In this document: piece after piece, positions 1 through 7,650 of the stretch
How the letters are laid out: every line of letters starts with the position of its first letter
Numbering within the stretch: the first letter of the stretch is position 1
Assembly: GCA_000433675.1 (NCBI GenBank)
Contig: FR893540.1
Coordinates: 1 to 27,958 of the forward strand
Direction: 5' to 3'
Length of the DNA stretch: 27,958 nucleotides
Source: Clostridium sp. CAG:433
GTDB lineage: Bacteria > Bacillota_I > Bacilli_A > RF39 > UBA660
Notes under the pieces: model-generated
What the model saw: the letters and a program-made list of their open reading frames with translations, nothing else
Databases searched by the model: none
Told to the model about the DNA's origin: nothing
Translations under genes and position numbers: made by a program

Positions 1-182
1 GATGTATGTTTTGCTCTTATTAATGGTGAAGAAATTATAATATCATAATCTAAATCTTCAATAGTTATTTTTAATTCTTTTGCCTGAATTATTCCCTTTT
101 CATTTAAATCCTCATTTTCATTACTATACACTTTGCGTGCATTATGAGAAACTTCACCATGTCTTACAATATAAATCTTCAT
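1..182 (-). CDS. Histidine phosphatase family protein (phosphoglycerate mutase-like), C-terminus cut by window edge
   Basis: Reading the minus strand from the ATG at 182 gives about 60 residues beginning MKIYIVRHGEVSHNA. The RHG motif at residues 7-9 carries the catalytic phosphohistidine of the histidine phosphatase superfamily. The fragment ends in SSPLIRAKHT, matching the conserved SSPLxRAxQTA segment. An AGAGGTG ribosome site lies just before the start. Members remove phosphate from sugars, cofactors such as alpha-ribazole phosphate, or other small metabolites; the substrate cannot be told from this fragment. It lies 117 bases downstream of the nucleotidase operon and could be its last member or separately expressed. 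I saw no convincing terminator or promoter in the gap. Confidence 0.9.
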   Translation of the reverse strand, partial: MKIYIVRHGEVSHNARKVYSNENEDLNEKGIIQAKELKITIEDLDYDIIISSPLIRAKHT

Positions 183-299
183 TTTTTGCACCTCTTTCAC
201 GATTTTTTATCTTTTATATCTTTAATATATCAATTATTTCTTTAATTACTTATTAAGCAATATTCATATTTCTATACTATTCATCTATATATAGTCTAT

Positions 300-1478
300 T
301 TATATTGTCTTATTAAAAACTTTTTTATTTACTTTATTTGCAATTACGTAAGTTATTATTATTAAAATACATATAACCATATATAAATATTTAAAAGTCC
401 ACATTCCTTTAATAACACATTCTCTACATACAAACCACGTAATAAAGTAAAAAATACTCCTAACTATAAAATAAGTTCTATTTACAACTAAATATTTCTT
501 TCTATTGTTTGATGAATATGCGCTTATTATACTTCCCCATATTGGGTCACCTAAAGTTCCAGTAAAAGCTGTAATAATATATGCGGCTAAAATTCCTTGC
601 CATGACATTATTATAGATGAAATAAGAAAACTAATTGTATCTATCAACGCAATTATAGTTTCCGAAAGCATTAGTTTTCCATTTACTTTTATTTTATTTA
701 ATATTTTACCTGATATTATAAATAATAAAATTGCTTCAAGAAGAGTATATATTGCATTTAAATACCCAACTTTATTTGTTGTAAGAGGTAATAATTCCTC
801 AAATGCACCCCATGATATACACCATAATCCCGCTAATATTCCAAATAATGTAGTAACCAATATTGCATTATTTTTTTCTTTTTCATCCAAAGTTTCTGAA
901 GAATCTATTGATTCCATAACATCTTCATTTTCTACATTTTTTAATTTTAAACTTATTATAGTTCCAAATATAATTAATACAAAATATCCAATAAAATATG
1001 CATTCTTACTTAAATCATATATGTATTGACTAGTTACTAATCCTAAGAAACCTCCTATAACCTGTGATTTTTCTTCTTCAATAAAGCAAGATGATTCTAA
1101 TTCTTTATTTGAAGTATTTAGCTTAGTTACGGATGATGCTTTTATACCAGATAAAATACCCATAACAATGGTAAAAGTATATATTGTATAAACTATTTTA
1201 CATCTTGAAATAATTAATCCTAAAATCAAAAACATAATCATATGAAATATATGGTATTTTTTATAATTGACTTTTATTGCGAAATTCATAATAAACTTAA
1301 AGCAACGAGATATAAGTTTTGCAAATTCAAAAACTATTGGAACTGATACAGCAATCCAGGGAGTCACATTATTTGCAAGCAAATATAAAACAATAACTCT
1401 TATGAAGTAATGATTAATAAATGAATCTATTATACAACTCCATCTTACCAGATTTATATAACTACTATTTTGTTTCAT
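300..1478 (-). CDS. MFS-like membrane transporter, last gene of the nucleotidase operon
   Basis: This 392-residue protein is almost wholly hydrophobic, with about ten to twelve predicted membrane spans. A charged cytoplasmic loop near residues 180-205 (many Glu, Asp, Lys) sits midway, the usual two-half layout of a major facilitator. I see no diagnostic substrate motif, so the family is assigned from architecture and the substrate is unknown. Its ATG shares one base with the TAA of the HAD phosphatase upstream (TAATG), indicating translational coupling. Together with the second MFS-like gene at 3323-4531 it brackets two HAD genes and a glutamine amidotransferase, suggesting uptake or export of a substrate or product of those enzymes. 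No hairpin terminator is visible after its stop. Confidence 0.6.
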   Translation of the reverse strand: MKQNSSYINLVRWSCIIDSFINHYFIRVIVLYLLANNVTPWIAVSVPIVFEFAKLISRCFKFIMNFAIKVNYKKYHIFHMIMFLILGLIISRCKIVYTIYTFTIVMGILSGIKASSVTKLNTSNKELESSCFIEEEKSQVIGGFLGLVTSQYIYDLSKNAYFIGYFVLIIFGTIISLKLKNVENEDVMESIDSSETLDEKEKNNAILVTTLFGILAGLWCISWGAFEELLPLTTNKVGYLNAIYTLLEAILLFIISGKILNKIKVNGKLMLSETIIALIDTISFLISSIIMSWQGILAAYIITAFTGTLGDPIWGSIISAYSSNNRKKYLVVNRTYFIVRSIFYFITWFVCRECVIKGMWTFKYLYMVICILIIITYVIANKVNKKVFNKTI

Positions 1479-2068
1479 TAATTCACCATTATCTTATAAA
1501 TTACATTATAGTACACATCATACCATGAATAAGCACGGTATATATTATAACTAGTGCATGATTTGTTATAAGATGCATTAAAGCATATTACTGGTATTTC
1601 TTTTGATATATTATTTATATTTTCTACTTTATCTTCAATCATAATATCTATTTTATTTTCTTTACATATTTCTAATTTATCTTCTGGTGCGAATATTATC
1701 TTGTCATAATGTATGTTATTTTGCTTTAGCCAATTTTTAACAATATTTCTCATTCTTTCTCCCTCAGGAGTATCTTTGTCTGTTAAAAATCTAGCAGTTA
1801 TTATATATATTTCAAATCCTTTTTCTTTTAATTTATCAATTACTTCACCTGAAAATTTCCTAGCGGGTTCATTTACTGCATAATCATACAAATATTCTTT
1901 CCAAAATTCTGAATCCATTTCATTTGTTACATTAAAAACAGTATCACTATCATATCCACTTGGATTTACAATATTCTTATTATATTTTAAGAAGTATTTA
2001 CTCCCATAATCAAGTTGCCATTTTTCAAAATCTGTTAATACTCCATCTATATCTATTCCTATTCTCAT
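1478..2068 (-). CDS. HAD-superfamily 5'(3')-deoxyribonucleotidase-like phosphatase (NT5C/YqfW type), paralogue 4
   Basis: The 196-residue protein has the complete HAD motif set. Motif I is IGIDIDGVLTD, with the nucleophile Asp6 and acid/base Asp8. Motif II is IYIITAR, with Thr91. An acidic motif IV, IMIEDKVEN, has Glu145-Asp146. Between motifs I and II is a small helical cap, as in the NT5C family that dephosphorylates pyrimidine (deoxy)nucleotides. NWLKQNNIHYDKI before motif III recurs in all four paralogues here. Its ATG overlaps the TGA of the amidotransferase gene by four bases, and its ribosome site (GGGAGG) lies inside that gene's last codons. Family assignment is strong; nucleotide substrate specificity is inferred only. 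Confidence 0.85.
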   Translation of the reverse strand: MRIGIDIDGVLTDFEKWQLDYGSKYFLKYNKNIVNPSGYDSDTVFNVTNEMDSEFWKEYLYDYAVNEPARKFSGEVIDKLKEKGFEIYIITARFLTDKDTPEGERMRNIVKNWLKQNNIHYDKIIFAPEDKLEICKENKIDIMIEDKVENINNISKEIPVICFNASYNKSCTSYNIYRAYSWYDVYYNVIYKIMVN

Positions 2069-2727
2069 TTTTCTTTTTCCTCCCTAAAAAATGTTTTAAT
2101 AAACATCTTAAAAAATAAAATGTCATTCATTACTTCTGGATGCCACTGAACTCCTATAATATTATTTTTCTCAATTGCCTCTACAGTTCCATCTTCAGAT
2201 ACTGCAGATATAACAAAGTCATTAGCAACCTTTTTTATAGACTGTTTATGATATGAATTAACATTGATATTTTCACTATATATTGAACTTAAAAATGTGT
2301 TCTTTTTAATATTTATTTTATGTAAATTGTTACCTAAATTATGGTTATCAATATGCTGATTTAAAGTCCCACCAAAATAAACATTTATTGATTGAGCACC
2401 ACCACAAATACCCAAAATTGGTTTATTTGAATTAGAAAAGAGTTTAATCGCTTCTTTATCTAGTTTGAACTCATCAATGTTATACTTTTCTCCTATTATT
2501 GGTTTCTCATTATAATAATGTGGTGGAATATTTATGCAAGATCCAGTTATAATGAGACCATCACATAAATCACATACTTTTTTTAAATTATTGATAGAAA
2601 CAATTGGAAATAATAATATATCTAATTCATCAAAAATATTTTTATAGTATTCTGTCAAATAATATCTATTATTAAATGGTGATTCTCCTTTTATATTTTC
2701 TACTCTTTCAATTATTGCTAAAATCAT
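2065..2727 (-). CDS. Class I glutamine amidotransferase, gamma-glutamyl-GABA hydrolase (PuuD/peptidase C26) type
   Basis: The 220-residue protein has the full class I amidotransferase triad. The nucleophile is Cys108 in GICGGAQ, and His196 and Glu198 lie in GVQWHPE. NSYHKQSIK near residues 157-165 matches the C26 signature NSxHxQ. No synthetase domain is fused, so it probably hydrolyses a gamma-glutamyl amide by itself, as PuuD and YvdE-like enzymes do. The true substrate is unknown. AAGGAG precedes the ATG. It lies between two HAD nucleotidase paralogues, six bases after one and overlapping the next by four. A gamma-glutamylated intermediate handled by the same pathway is a reasonable inference but not visible in the sequence. 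Confidence 0.88.
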   Translation of the reverse strand: MILAIIERVENIKGESPFNNRYYLTEYYKNIFDELDILLFPIVSINNLKKVCDLCDGLIITGSCINIPPHYYNEKPIIGEKYNIDEFKLDKEAIKLFSNSNKPILGICGGAQSINVYFGGTLNQHIDNHNLGNNLHKINIKKNTFLSSIYSENINVNSYHKQSIKKVANDFVISAVSEDGTVEAIEKNNIIGVQWHPEVMNDILFFKMFIKTFFREEKEK

Positions 2728-2732
2728 TTCTG

Positions 2733-3326
2733 TTACTCCTTAATACATTTAATTCTATAATATGTATCATACCAACTATACACTCTAGTTAAGTTAGAAA
2801 ATTCTTTATTTCTATTATAAGGATAATCAAACACCAAAATATTAGTATTAGATAATAATTTTCTTAAGTTAATTGGATCATCCTCAATCATAATATTAAT
2901 ATTATTATCTTTACAATATTTTCCTTTATCTTTTACATCAAATACAATTTCATCATAGTATATTTTATTTTCTTTTAACCAGTTTTTAGTAATTTTTTCT
3001 ACATCATTTTTTAAGTCATCAGGAAACCATTCATCACCATTTCTTCTAGCAGTTATTATATATATTTTATTACCTTCACTTTTTAATTTTTCTATCACTT
3101 CAGATGCATATTTTTTAGCAGGTAATGTTATAACAAGGTCTTTTCTATATTTATTCCAAAACTTATGAGCAACTTCATCACCCCATAAAAACATATCTGT
3201 TGTATCTATTGCATGAACATTTTCTAATTTGTATTTCCCAATTTCATTACAGAATTTTGTACCATAATCTATACAAAAATTATATTGAGAATTTAATACT
3301 CCATCTATATCTATTCCTATTTTCAT
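2733..3326 (-). CDS. HAD-superfamily 5'(3')-deoxyribonucleotidase-like phosphatase (NT5C/YqfW type), paralogue 3
   Basis: The 197-residue protein shares the architecture of the paralogue at 1478-2068. Motif I is IGIDIDGVLNS (Asp6, Asp8), motif II is IYIITAR (Thr92), then NWLKENKIYYDEI, and the acidic motif is IMIEDD (Glu148, Asp149). Its C-terminal segment RVYSWYDTYYRI closely resembles RAYSWYDVYYNV in that paralogue, so these two look like the most recent duplicates. The cap region around residues 20-75 differs, which could mean different substrates. Its ATG overlaps the TGA of the upstream MFS gene by four bases, and an AGGAGATG ribosome site lies inside that gene's end. Confidence 0.85.
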   Translation of the reverse strand: MKIGIDIDGVLNSQYNFCIDYGTKFCNEIGKYKLENVHAIDTTDMFLWGDEVAHKFWNKYRKDLVITLPAKKYASEVIEKLKSEGNKIYIITARRNGDEWFPDDLKNDVEKITKNWLKENKIYYDEIVFDVKDKGKYCKDNNINIMIEDDPINLRKLLSNTNILVFDYPYNRNKEFSNLTRVYSWYDTYYRIKCIKE

Positions 3327-4531
3327 TTGGTTTCATCTCCTATAATTAAGCATTCATCATTTTGCATATTCTTCCTTAAATATATCATATAATAAGCTAT
3401 ACCTATTTGGAATATCATAAATAAAGCAGATAAACCAAACATATATCTTAATCCCTTTTCATACATCATTCCACATAATAAGATACCTATTGATTCACCT
3501 AAGAATCTAATTATATGACATATATTTGAAAAGCTTAATTGATATTTATTATCTAATCTATTAATATACACACCTTCACATATATTTTCATATGAAGTTG
3601 ATATAAATATTGACCAGGTAATTGCGATTAATGTGATTATTATGTTATTTGATATAAATGCTAATACATAACCTATAAATCTTATTCCAAACTTTATTGT
3701 TATCGTTAAATAATCATTTTTAGGTGTTAAATATTTTAATACTATAATTCCAAATATGTCCGCTAAAAGACCAACTATTAATAAATAATTAGTTGCAGCA
3801 CTATCACTTAATTTAAAATAATTTGTTAATGTTAACATTTTTAATCCAAGTGCTGTTGACATTGCAATTATTGCAATAAGAGTATAAATTAAATATAATA
3901 CTAACACTTTATCTTTAAAAATATAATTTAAAGATATTTCTTTATACTCATCATTATTTTTATAATCATTTACTTTTATCATAAGTAACATAAATAGTGA
4001 AAATATTAAGAAAATATTTGAAATAAATAAACAAGAATTATAATTTATAAATATTTTCGCAATATTTTTACCTATAAGCATTCCGCCAAATAAAATACCA
4101 ACATCTCTAAATAAATACTCTGTTAATCTTCTTTTACTATAAATTGTGCCAGTTTTTATAATTGTTGTTATTAATGGATATATACTTGTAATTACTATGT
4201 ATTCTGTTACAATATCTATTATTATTGATAGTTTAATTAATTCTGTATAACCTGTCATATTTAAAAAATATAATAAGAAAACATTTATAACTTTTACTAA
4301 CAAAACTATCACTAACATATTCTTTATTTTATCTAATTTTATATATTTTCCAATCAAACCAATAATTATAACACTTATTAAAGTACCTATGCTTAATATA
4401 TTACTTATATTTGTAACAGAAAATTTATTATCTTGTAACCACAATTGTCTAAAGTTTCCCCATAATCCAACTGATATACTGAAGAATGCTAACATTATAA
4501 GTATCTGGTTTTCTTTTTTTATTTTTTTCAT
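3323..4531 (-). CDS. MFS-like membrane transporter
   Basis: The 402-residue protein has about twelve hydrophobic spans and a hydrophilic central loop near residues 185-205 that splits two six-helix halves, as in the major facilitator superfamily. It begins MKKIKKENQILIMLAFFSIS, a positively charged start followed by the first helix. AAGGAGCGG precedes the ATG at a suitable distance. It overlaps the following HAD gene by four bases. It looks like a distant relative of the transporter at 300-1478, but alignment by eye is not enough to call them paralogues. Substrate unknown; nucleosides, bases or a gamma-glutamyl compound would fit the neighbours. Confidence 0.65.
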   Translation of the reverse strand: MKKIKKENQILIMLAFFSISVGLWGNFRQLWLQDNKFSVTNISNILSIGTLISVIIIGLIGKYIKLDKIKNMLVIVLLVKVINVFLLYFLNMTGYTELIKLSIIIDIVTEYIVITSIYPLITTIIKTGTIYSKRRLTEYLFRDVGILFGGMLIGKNIAKIFINYNSCLFISNIFLIFSLFMLLMIKVNDYKNNDEYKEISLNYIFKDKVLVLYLIYTLIAIIAMSTALGLKMLTLTNYFKLSDSAATNYLLIVGLLADIFGIIVLKYLTPKNDYLTITIKFGIRFIGYVLAFISNNIIITLIAITWSIFISTSYENICEGVYINRLDNKYQLSFSNICHIIRFLGESIGILLCGMMYEKGLRYMFGLSALFMIFQIGIAYYMIYLRKNMQNDECLIIGDETK

Positions 4532-4564
4532 ATACCGCTCCTTATTTTAAGTATAATTATATTT

Positions 4565-4882
4565 CTATAATTCATATATTTTAATTTCACAATTTTTAAA
4601 ATCTTCATTATTATTTTTCCTTTCTTTTAAAAGTGCATATATACTTATTAATAATATCAACATATAACCTATTATCATAAATGTACTTCTATAATAAATA
4701 TAATATGTACCATATAAAATGCCTACTATAACTCCTGATATTCTAATTAATTTTATATCATCTTTGCATAAGCAATAAGCTCTTGTCATTGATGCTACTC
4801 CTGGCAAAAGTGATATATAACCATTCCATGTAAATGCACAACTAATAACAATTATTAATTCAAATTTAATAATTCCTTCTCT
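4565..4882 (-). pseudogene. 5'-truncated remnant of a YgjV-family inner-membrane protein
   Basis: The open frame runs from just after an in-frame TAA at 4883-4885 to the stop at 4565. It encodes about 105 residues including FTWNGYISLLPGVASMTRAY, followed by two membrane helices. This resembles the second half of YgjV-family membrane proteins, which are about 160-180 residues long. The first half is missing, and the space is taken by the 3' end of the phospholipase-like gene, which the frame overlaps by 28 bases. The only usual start codon is a TTG at 4807, inside the conserved segment, leaving 80 residues with no clear ribosome site. A deletion that removed the N-terminal half is the simplest reading; a functional short protein cannot be excluded. 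Family recognition is by eye. Confidence 0.55.
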
Positions 4883-5541
4883 TTAAGATATTTTAATATA
4901 AATTTAATACAATCCTCTACCAGTTTATTCATTTTATTTTCTGATAATATTTGATAACTTTCATTATCTTTTATCTTCTTATGAGATGTATCTAAATACT
5001 TACCTACTGCATATATTTGCTTTTTATCTAATTTAAGTTCTTCAATTTCTTTTAAATAATTACTATTTAAACAAAATCTAAAATTATTTTTTCTTACTGA
5101 GATACTATTATTAAACTTTCTAAAATCATTTTGTTTCATAGAATTAGATTTTTTAAAATCGCAATTAAATATTGTTCCATCTGATTTTTTCACACCAATA
5201 TATATACCATTTTCATCTTTCATAAAATAATTATTATAAATATAATTATTAAAATAATAGTCAGTTAACAAATGAACTAAATATCCCATTAATACTGGAT
5301 TTTTAAATTTATCTTTATATTTATTATACATTTTATCATAATCAGGAAGATTAATACCTATTAAATAATCTTCTCTTTTAATAAAATGTGTTGTTGTTCT
5401 TGGAATATTTCTCTTTAAATTTCCTATATTATACCTATCTTGATCTGGAAGTAAATTTCCTATCATAAAATATTTTTTATTTACTTTAATTGTCTTATTT
5501 ACCTGATTACCAATATATGAATGTATTTTCCAGCTTGGCAT
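4855..5541 (-). CDS. Zinc-dependent phospholipase C-like protein
   Basis: The 228-residue protein starts MPSWKIHSYIG. Candidate metal ligands are His7, Asp33 (GNLLPDQD), His52 (TTTHF), and His90 and Asp94 (GYLVHLLTDYYF). This spacing resembles the uncharacterised bacterial 'zinc-dependent phospholipase C family', whose founding enzymes are S1/P1-nuclease-like trinuclear zinc phosphodiesterases. There is no signal peptide, so it probably acts in the cytoplasm, unlike secreted phospholipases. The S1/P1 relationship makes a nucleotide phosphoester substrate as plausible as a lipid one in this operon, but that is inference. An AAAGGTGAT ribosome site overlaps the TGA of the upstream HAD-nucleoside hydrolase gene. 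Confidence 0.65.
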   Translation of the reverse strand: MPSWKIHSYIGNQVNKTIKVNKKYFMIGNLLPDQDRYNIGNLKRNIPRTTTHFIKREDYLIGINLPDYDKMYNKYKDKFKNPVLMGYLVHLLTDYYFNNYIYNNYFMKDENGIYIGVKKSDGTIFNCDFKKSNSMKQNDFRKFNNSISVRKNNFRFCLNSNYLKEIEELKLDKKQIYAVGKYLDTSHKKIKDNESYQILSENKMNKLVEDCIKFILKYLKEKELLNLN

Positions 5542-5545
5542 TTTA

Positions 5546-6967
5546 TCACCTTTTTCCTAACTTTTTAAATAAATCACTATAAATTTTATTTCTATTTAAC
5601 TTTGTTACAAATATTATTTTATTTTTTACATTTGTCATTTTATAAGATGTATCATCATTTATAAATGGCGTGCTTACCCTTTTTGTTTTAAACCATTTTT
5701 TATTTATCATATAAGCAATAACAGATATATCCCAAATAACTCTCTCTTCTTTATAAGGATGATATAGATCATTACAAAATCTTTCTATTAAATAATTATT
5801 AAATTTATTTTGTGTTAAATTGTTCTTTAGCGTGCTTATATCTATTTTTAAAGTTGATACTACATTTTTACAAGGTAAAACAGTTAATTTAGCATTAGAA
5901 TTAAAAACAATTTTTACTGCTTCTACATCTTGTCTAAAGTTATATTCCATATTATCTTTATAAGAAATATCATTTCCTCCAAGCCAAATAATTTCTATTT
6001 TATTAATTATCTTAGGTTCTTTTTTTATTGCGAGTGCAATATTAGTAATTGCTCCTATGCTAAGAACATATGTCATATCGTTTTTAAGTGCTATTTCAAT
6101 AATTTTATTAACTGCATCATTTTCATCATCATATCCATTTTGTATATAATCTATTGAACCTTTAAATACTTTATTTTCAAAATTAAAATTTAACAAATTG
6201 CAGATTTTAAGTACTTCATTATAACTTAAGTCTTGTCCTTCTTTAACTGTTATACCATTATTTTTATGTGAATATGGTGCAGTTGTAATTGCCTCAATAT
6301 TAAACATATCTTGTGATTTTAATAAATATGAAAGTGCAAACTGATCATCTGCTTCGTTATATGTATCTGTATCTAAAATAACATTTATTCTACTATTATA
6401 TTTTTTTACTTTTTCAAATATTTCTTTCCAAGTATGTACTCTTATAAGTCCATCTATATCCTTATTATATGGCGTATCCATAATAAAAGTAGTAATGCTA
6501 TGATTACTTGCATCTAGACACATTCTTTTTGAATCATCTATCATTATAGATATATTATTTTCCAAACAAACTTCTGTTTTTGAATGACTGTTTTTAGCAT
6601 CTACTAAAATTATTTTATCATAATAAATATTATATTTTTTTAACCAATTAACTGTCATGTTATATGGATCAGAATAATCACCATTATCTCTTCCTGTTAT
6701 TATATAAATTTCACAGCCTATTTTTTTTAATTTTCTTATGTATTTAGCGCAATTTTTAATAGGCTTTAAATTAACTACAATTCTTTCTATATTTTCTTTA
6801 TAAAACTTCTTTTCTTCTTCATCTGTCCAGTTAAATTTTTTCCTTATACATTCATTTTTATTTACTATACCATTGCCATTTATTTCTTTATCATGAATAA
6901 TATACTCTCTTAATAATTCTTCGCTAAAATTAGAAAGAACATTATCTATATCTACTCCTATTCGCAT
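5546..6967 (-). CDS. Fusion protein: HAD 5'-nucleotidase-like domain plus inosine-uridine-type nucleoside hydrolase
   Basis: The 473-residue protein has two complete enzyme domains. Residues 1-190 are a HAD nucleotidase-like domain: IGVDIDNVLSN with Asp6/Asp8, IYIITGR with Thr91, IMIDD with Asp144/Asp145. Residues 194-473 are a nucleoside hydrolase: ILDTDTYNEADDQFAL supplies Asp199, Asp201, Asp207 and Asp208 for the calcium site, GAITNIALA follows at 305-313, then EYNFRQD (Asn343, Asp347) and a C-terminal Asp413. Taken together these could convert a nucleoside monophosphate to nucleoside and then to base plus ribose, two consecutive steps. AAGGAG precedes the ATG. No frame break lies near the junction, so the fusion is real in this sequence. 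Substrates are inferred from family. Confidence 0.88.
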   Translation of the reverse strand: MRIGVDIDNVLSNFSEELLREYIIHDKEINGNGIVNKNECIRKKFNWTDEEEKKFYKENIERIVVNLKPIKNCAKYIRKLKKIGCEIYIITGRDNGDYSDPYNMTVNWLKKYNIYYDKIILVDAKNSHSKTEVCLENNISIMIDDSKRMCLDASNHSITTFIMDTPYNKDIDGLIRVHTWKEIFEKVKKYNSRINVILDTDTYNEADDQFALSYLLKSQDMFNIEAITTAPYSHKNNGITVKEGQDLSYNEVLKICNLLNFNFENKVFKGSIDYIQNGYDDENDAVNKIIEIALKNDMTYVLSIGAITNIALAIKKEPKIINKIEIIWLGGNDISYKDNMEYNFRQDVEAVKIVFNSNAKLTVLPCKNVVSTLKIDISTLKNNLTQNKFNNYLIERFCNDLYHPYKEERVIWDISVIAYMINKKWFKTKRVSTPFINDDTSYKMTNVKNKIIFVTKLNRNKIYSDLFKKLGKR

Positions 6968-6982
6968 TACAATACTCCTTTT

Positions 6983-7573
6983 TTATTTTTCAAGTTCACT
7001 AATAAAATTATAAATATCATCCCAATTTTTAAGCATTGTAATGTTATCATAATCATATTTTTTATCTGTTATCATAATTGTTTGTATTCCTGCATTTAAA
7101 ATATTTAAACAATTTTCTAATTGATCATCAATATATAAATCTATATTTTCCCTTTTACAAACTGCACTTTTTTCTCTAGCATTTACAATTAATTTATCAT
7201 AATAGATTTTATTTTTATCAAGCCAGTTTTTACTATATACATATGGATTATTATGGAATTCTGAATCTCTTGCAGTTATTATGTAAATTTGATGTCCGTC
7301 ATTTTTTAATTTATCTATTACCTCTTTTGCATTTTTTCTTGGGATTGCATTATTAGTAATATTTTCTTGGATATCTTTTAAAAAATATTTTAATTCTTCA
7401 TAGTTAAACTGAAATCTTTTTGCGTATTCAGTACCATCATTTTTTTCATCTTGCATAAGTTTATCATAACCCTCAAGATTTTTACCTAAACTAACTGCGT
7501 AGGTATATGCAGCTTCATTTAATTTTTCTTGTACTTCAGTTAAAGTATTATCTATATCTATTCCTATTTTCAA
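6983..7573 (-). CDS. HAD-superfamily 5'(3')-deoxyribonucleotidase-like phosphatase (NT5C/YqfW type), paralogue 1
   Basis: The 196-residue protein has IGIDIDNTLTE (Asp6, Asp8), a larger cap than its paralogues, IYIITAR (Thr100), NWLDKNKIYYDKL and LYIDD (Asp149, Asp150), so all HAD catalytic positions are present. It is the first gene of the operon behind the promoter at 7601-7609. The start is TTG at 7573: a TAGGAG ribosome site lies eight to nine bases upstream, and the residues after it align exactly with the ATG starts of the other paralogues. Its C-terminus (NWDDIYNFISELEK) is more diverged than those of the two downstream single-domain copies. Confidence 0.83.
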   Translation of the reverse strand: MKIGIDIDNTLTEVQEKLNEAAYTYAVSLGKNLEGYDKLMQDEKNDGTEYAKRFQFNYEELKYFLKDIQENITNNAIPRKNAKEVIDKLKNDGHQIYIITARDSEFHNNPYVYSKNWLDKNKIYYDKLIVNAREKSAVCKRENIDLYIDDQLENCLNILNAGIQTIMITDKKYDYDNITMLKNWDDIYNFISELEK

Positions 7574-7600
7574 AATATCACTCCTACTATTTTCAATATA

Positions 7601-7609
7601 ATTATAACA
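7601..7609 (-). promoter_or_regulatory. Extended -10 promoter of the nucleotidase operon
   Basis: The minus strand reads TGTTATAAT, a perfect extended -10 box, 28 bases before the TTG start of the first HAD gene. The expected -35 position falls in the T-run of the exporter's terminator and has no consensus, which an extended -10 tolerates. This is the likely main promoter for genes from 7573 down to 300. Confidence 0.65.
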
Positions 7610-7622
7610 TGTTTTACATATT

Positions 7623-7650
7623 AAAAAAAGGAATAATTGACTACTATTCC
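7623..7650 (-). terminator. Intrinsic terminator of the MATE-like gene
   Basis: The minus strand has GGAATA, a nine-base loop, TATTCC, then seven Ts. The TAG stop of the exporter gene (7644-7646) lies across the loop and stem edge. Confidence 0.75.

Noticed and set aside
183..299. Possible promoter or terminator between the MFS-like gene and the histidine phosphatase gene
   Set aside because: Several AT-rich hexamers can be chosen, but none has a good partner at 16-18 bases, and there is no stable hairpin.
505..1029. Plus-strand open frame of 174 codons inside the MFS-like gene
   Set aside because: It is antisense to a gene coupled to its neighbours, has no ribosome site, and its residue pattern only mirrors the membrane-helix codons of the real gene.
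2065..2727. GMP synthase or CTP synthase amidotransferase subunit
   Set aside because: No synthetase domain or subunit is nearby, and the NSYHKQ signature fits stand-alone C26 hydrolases better.
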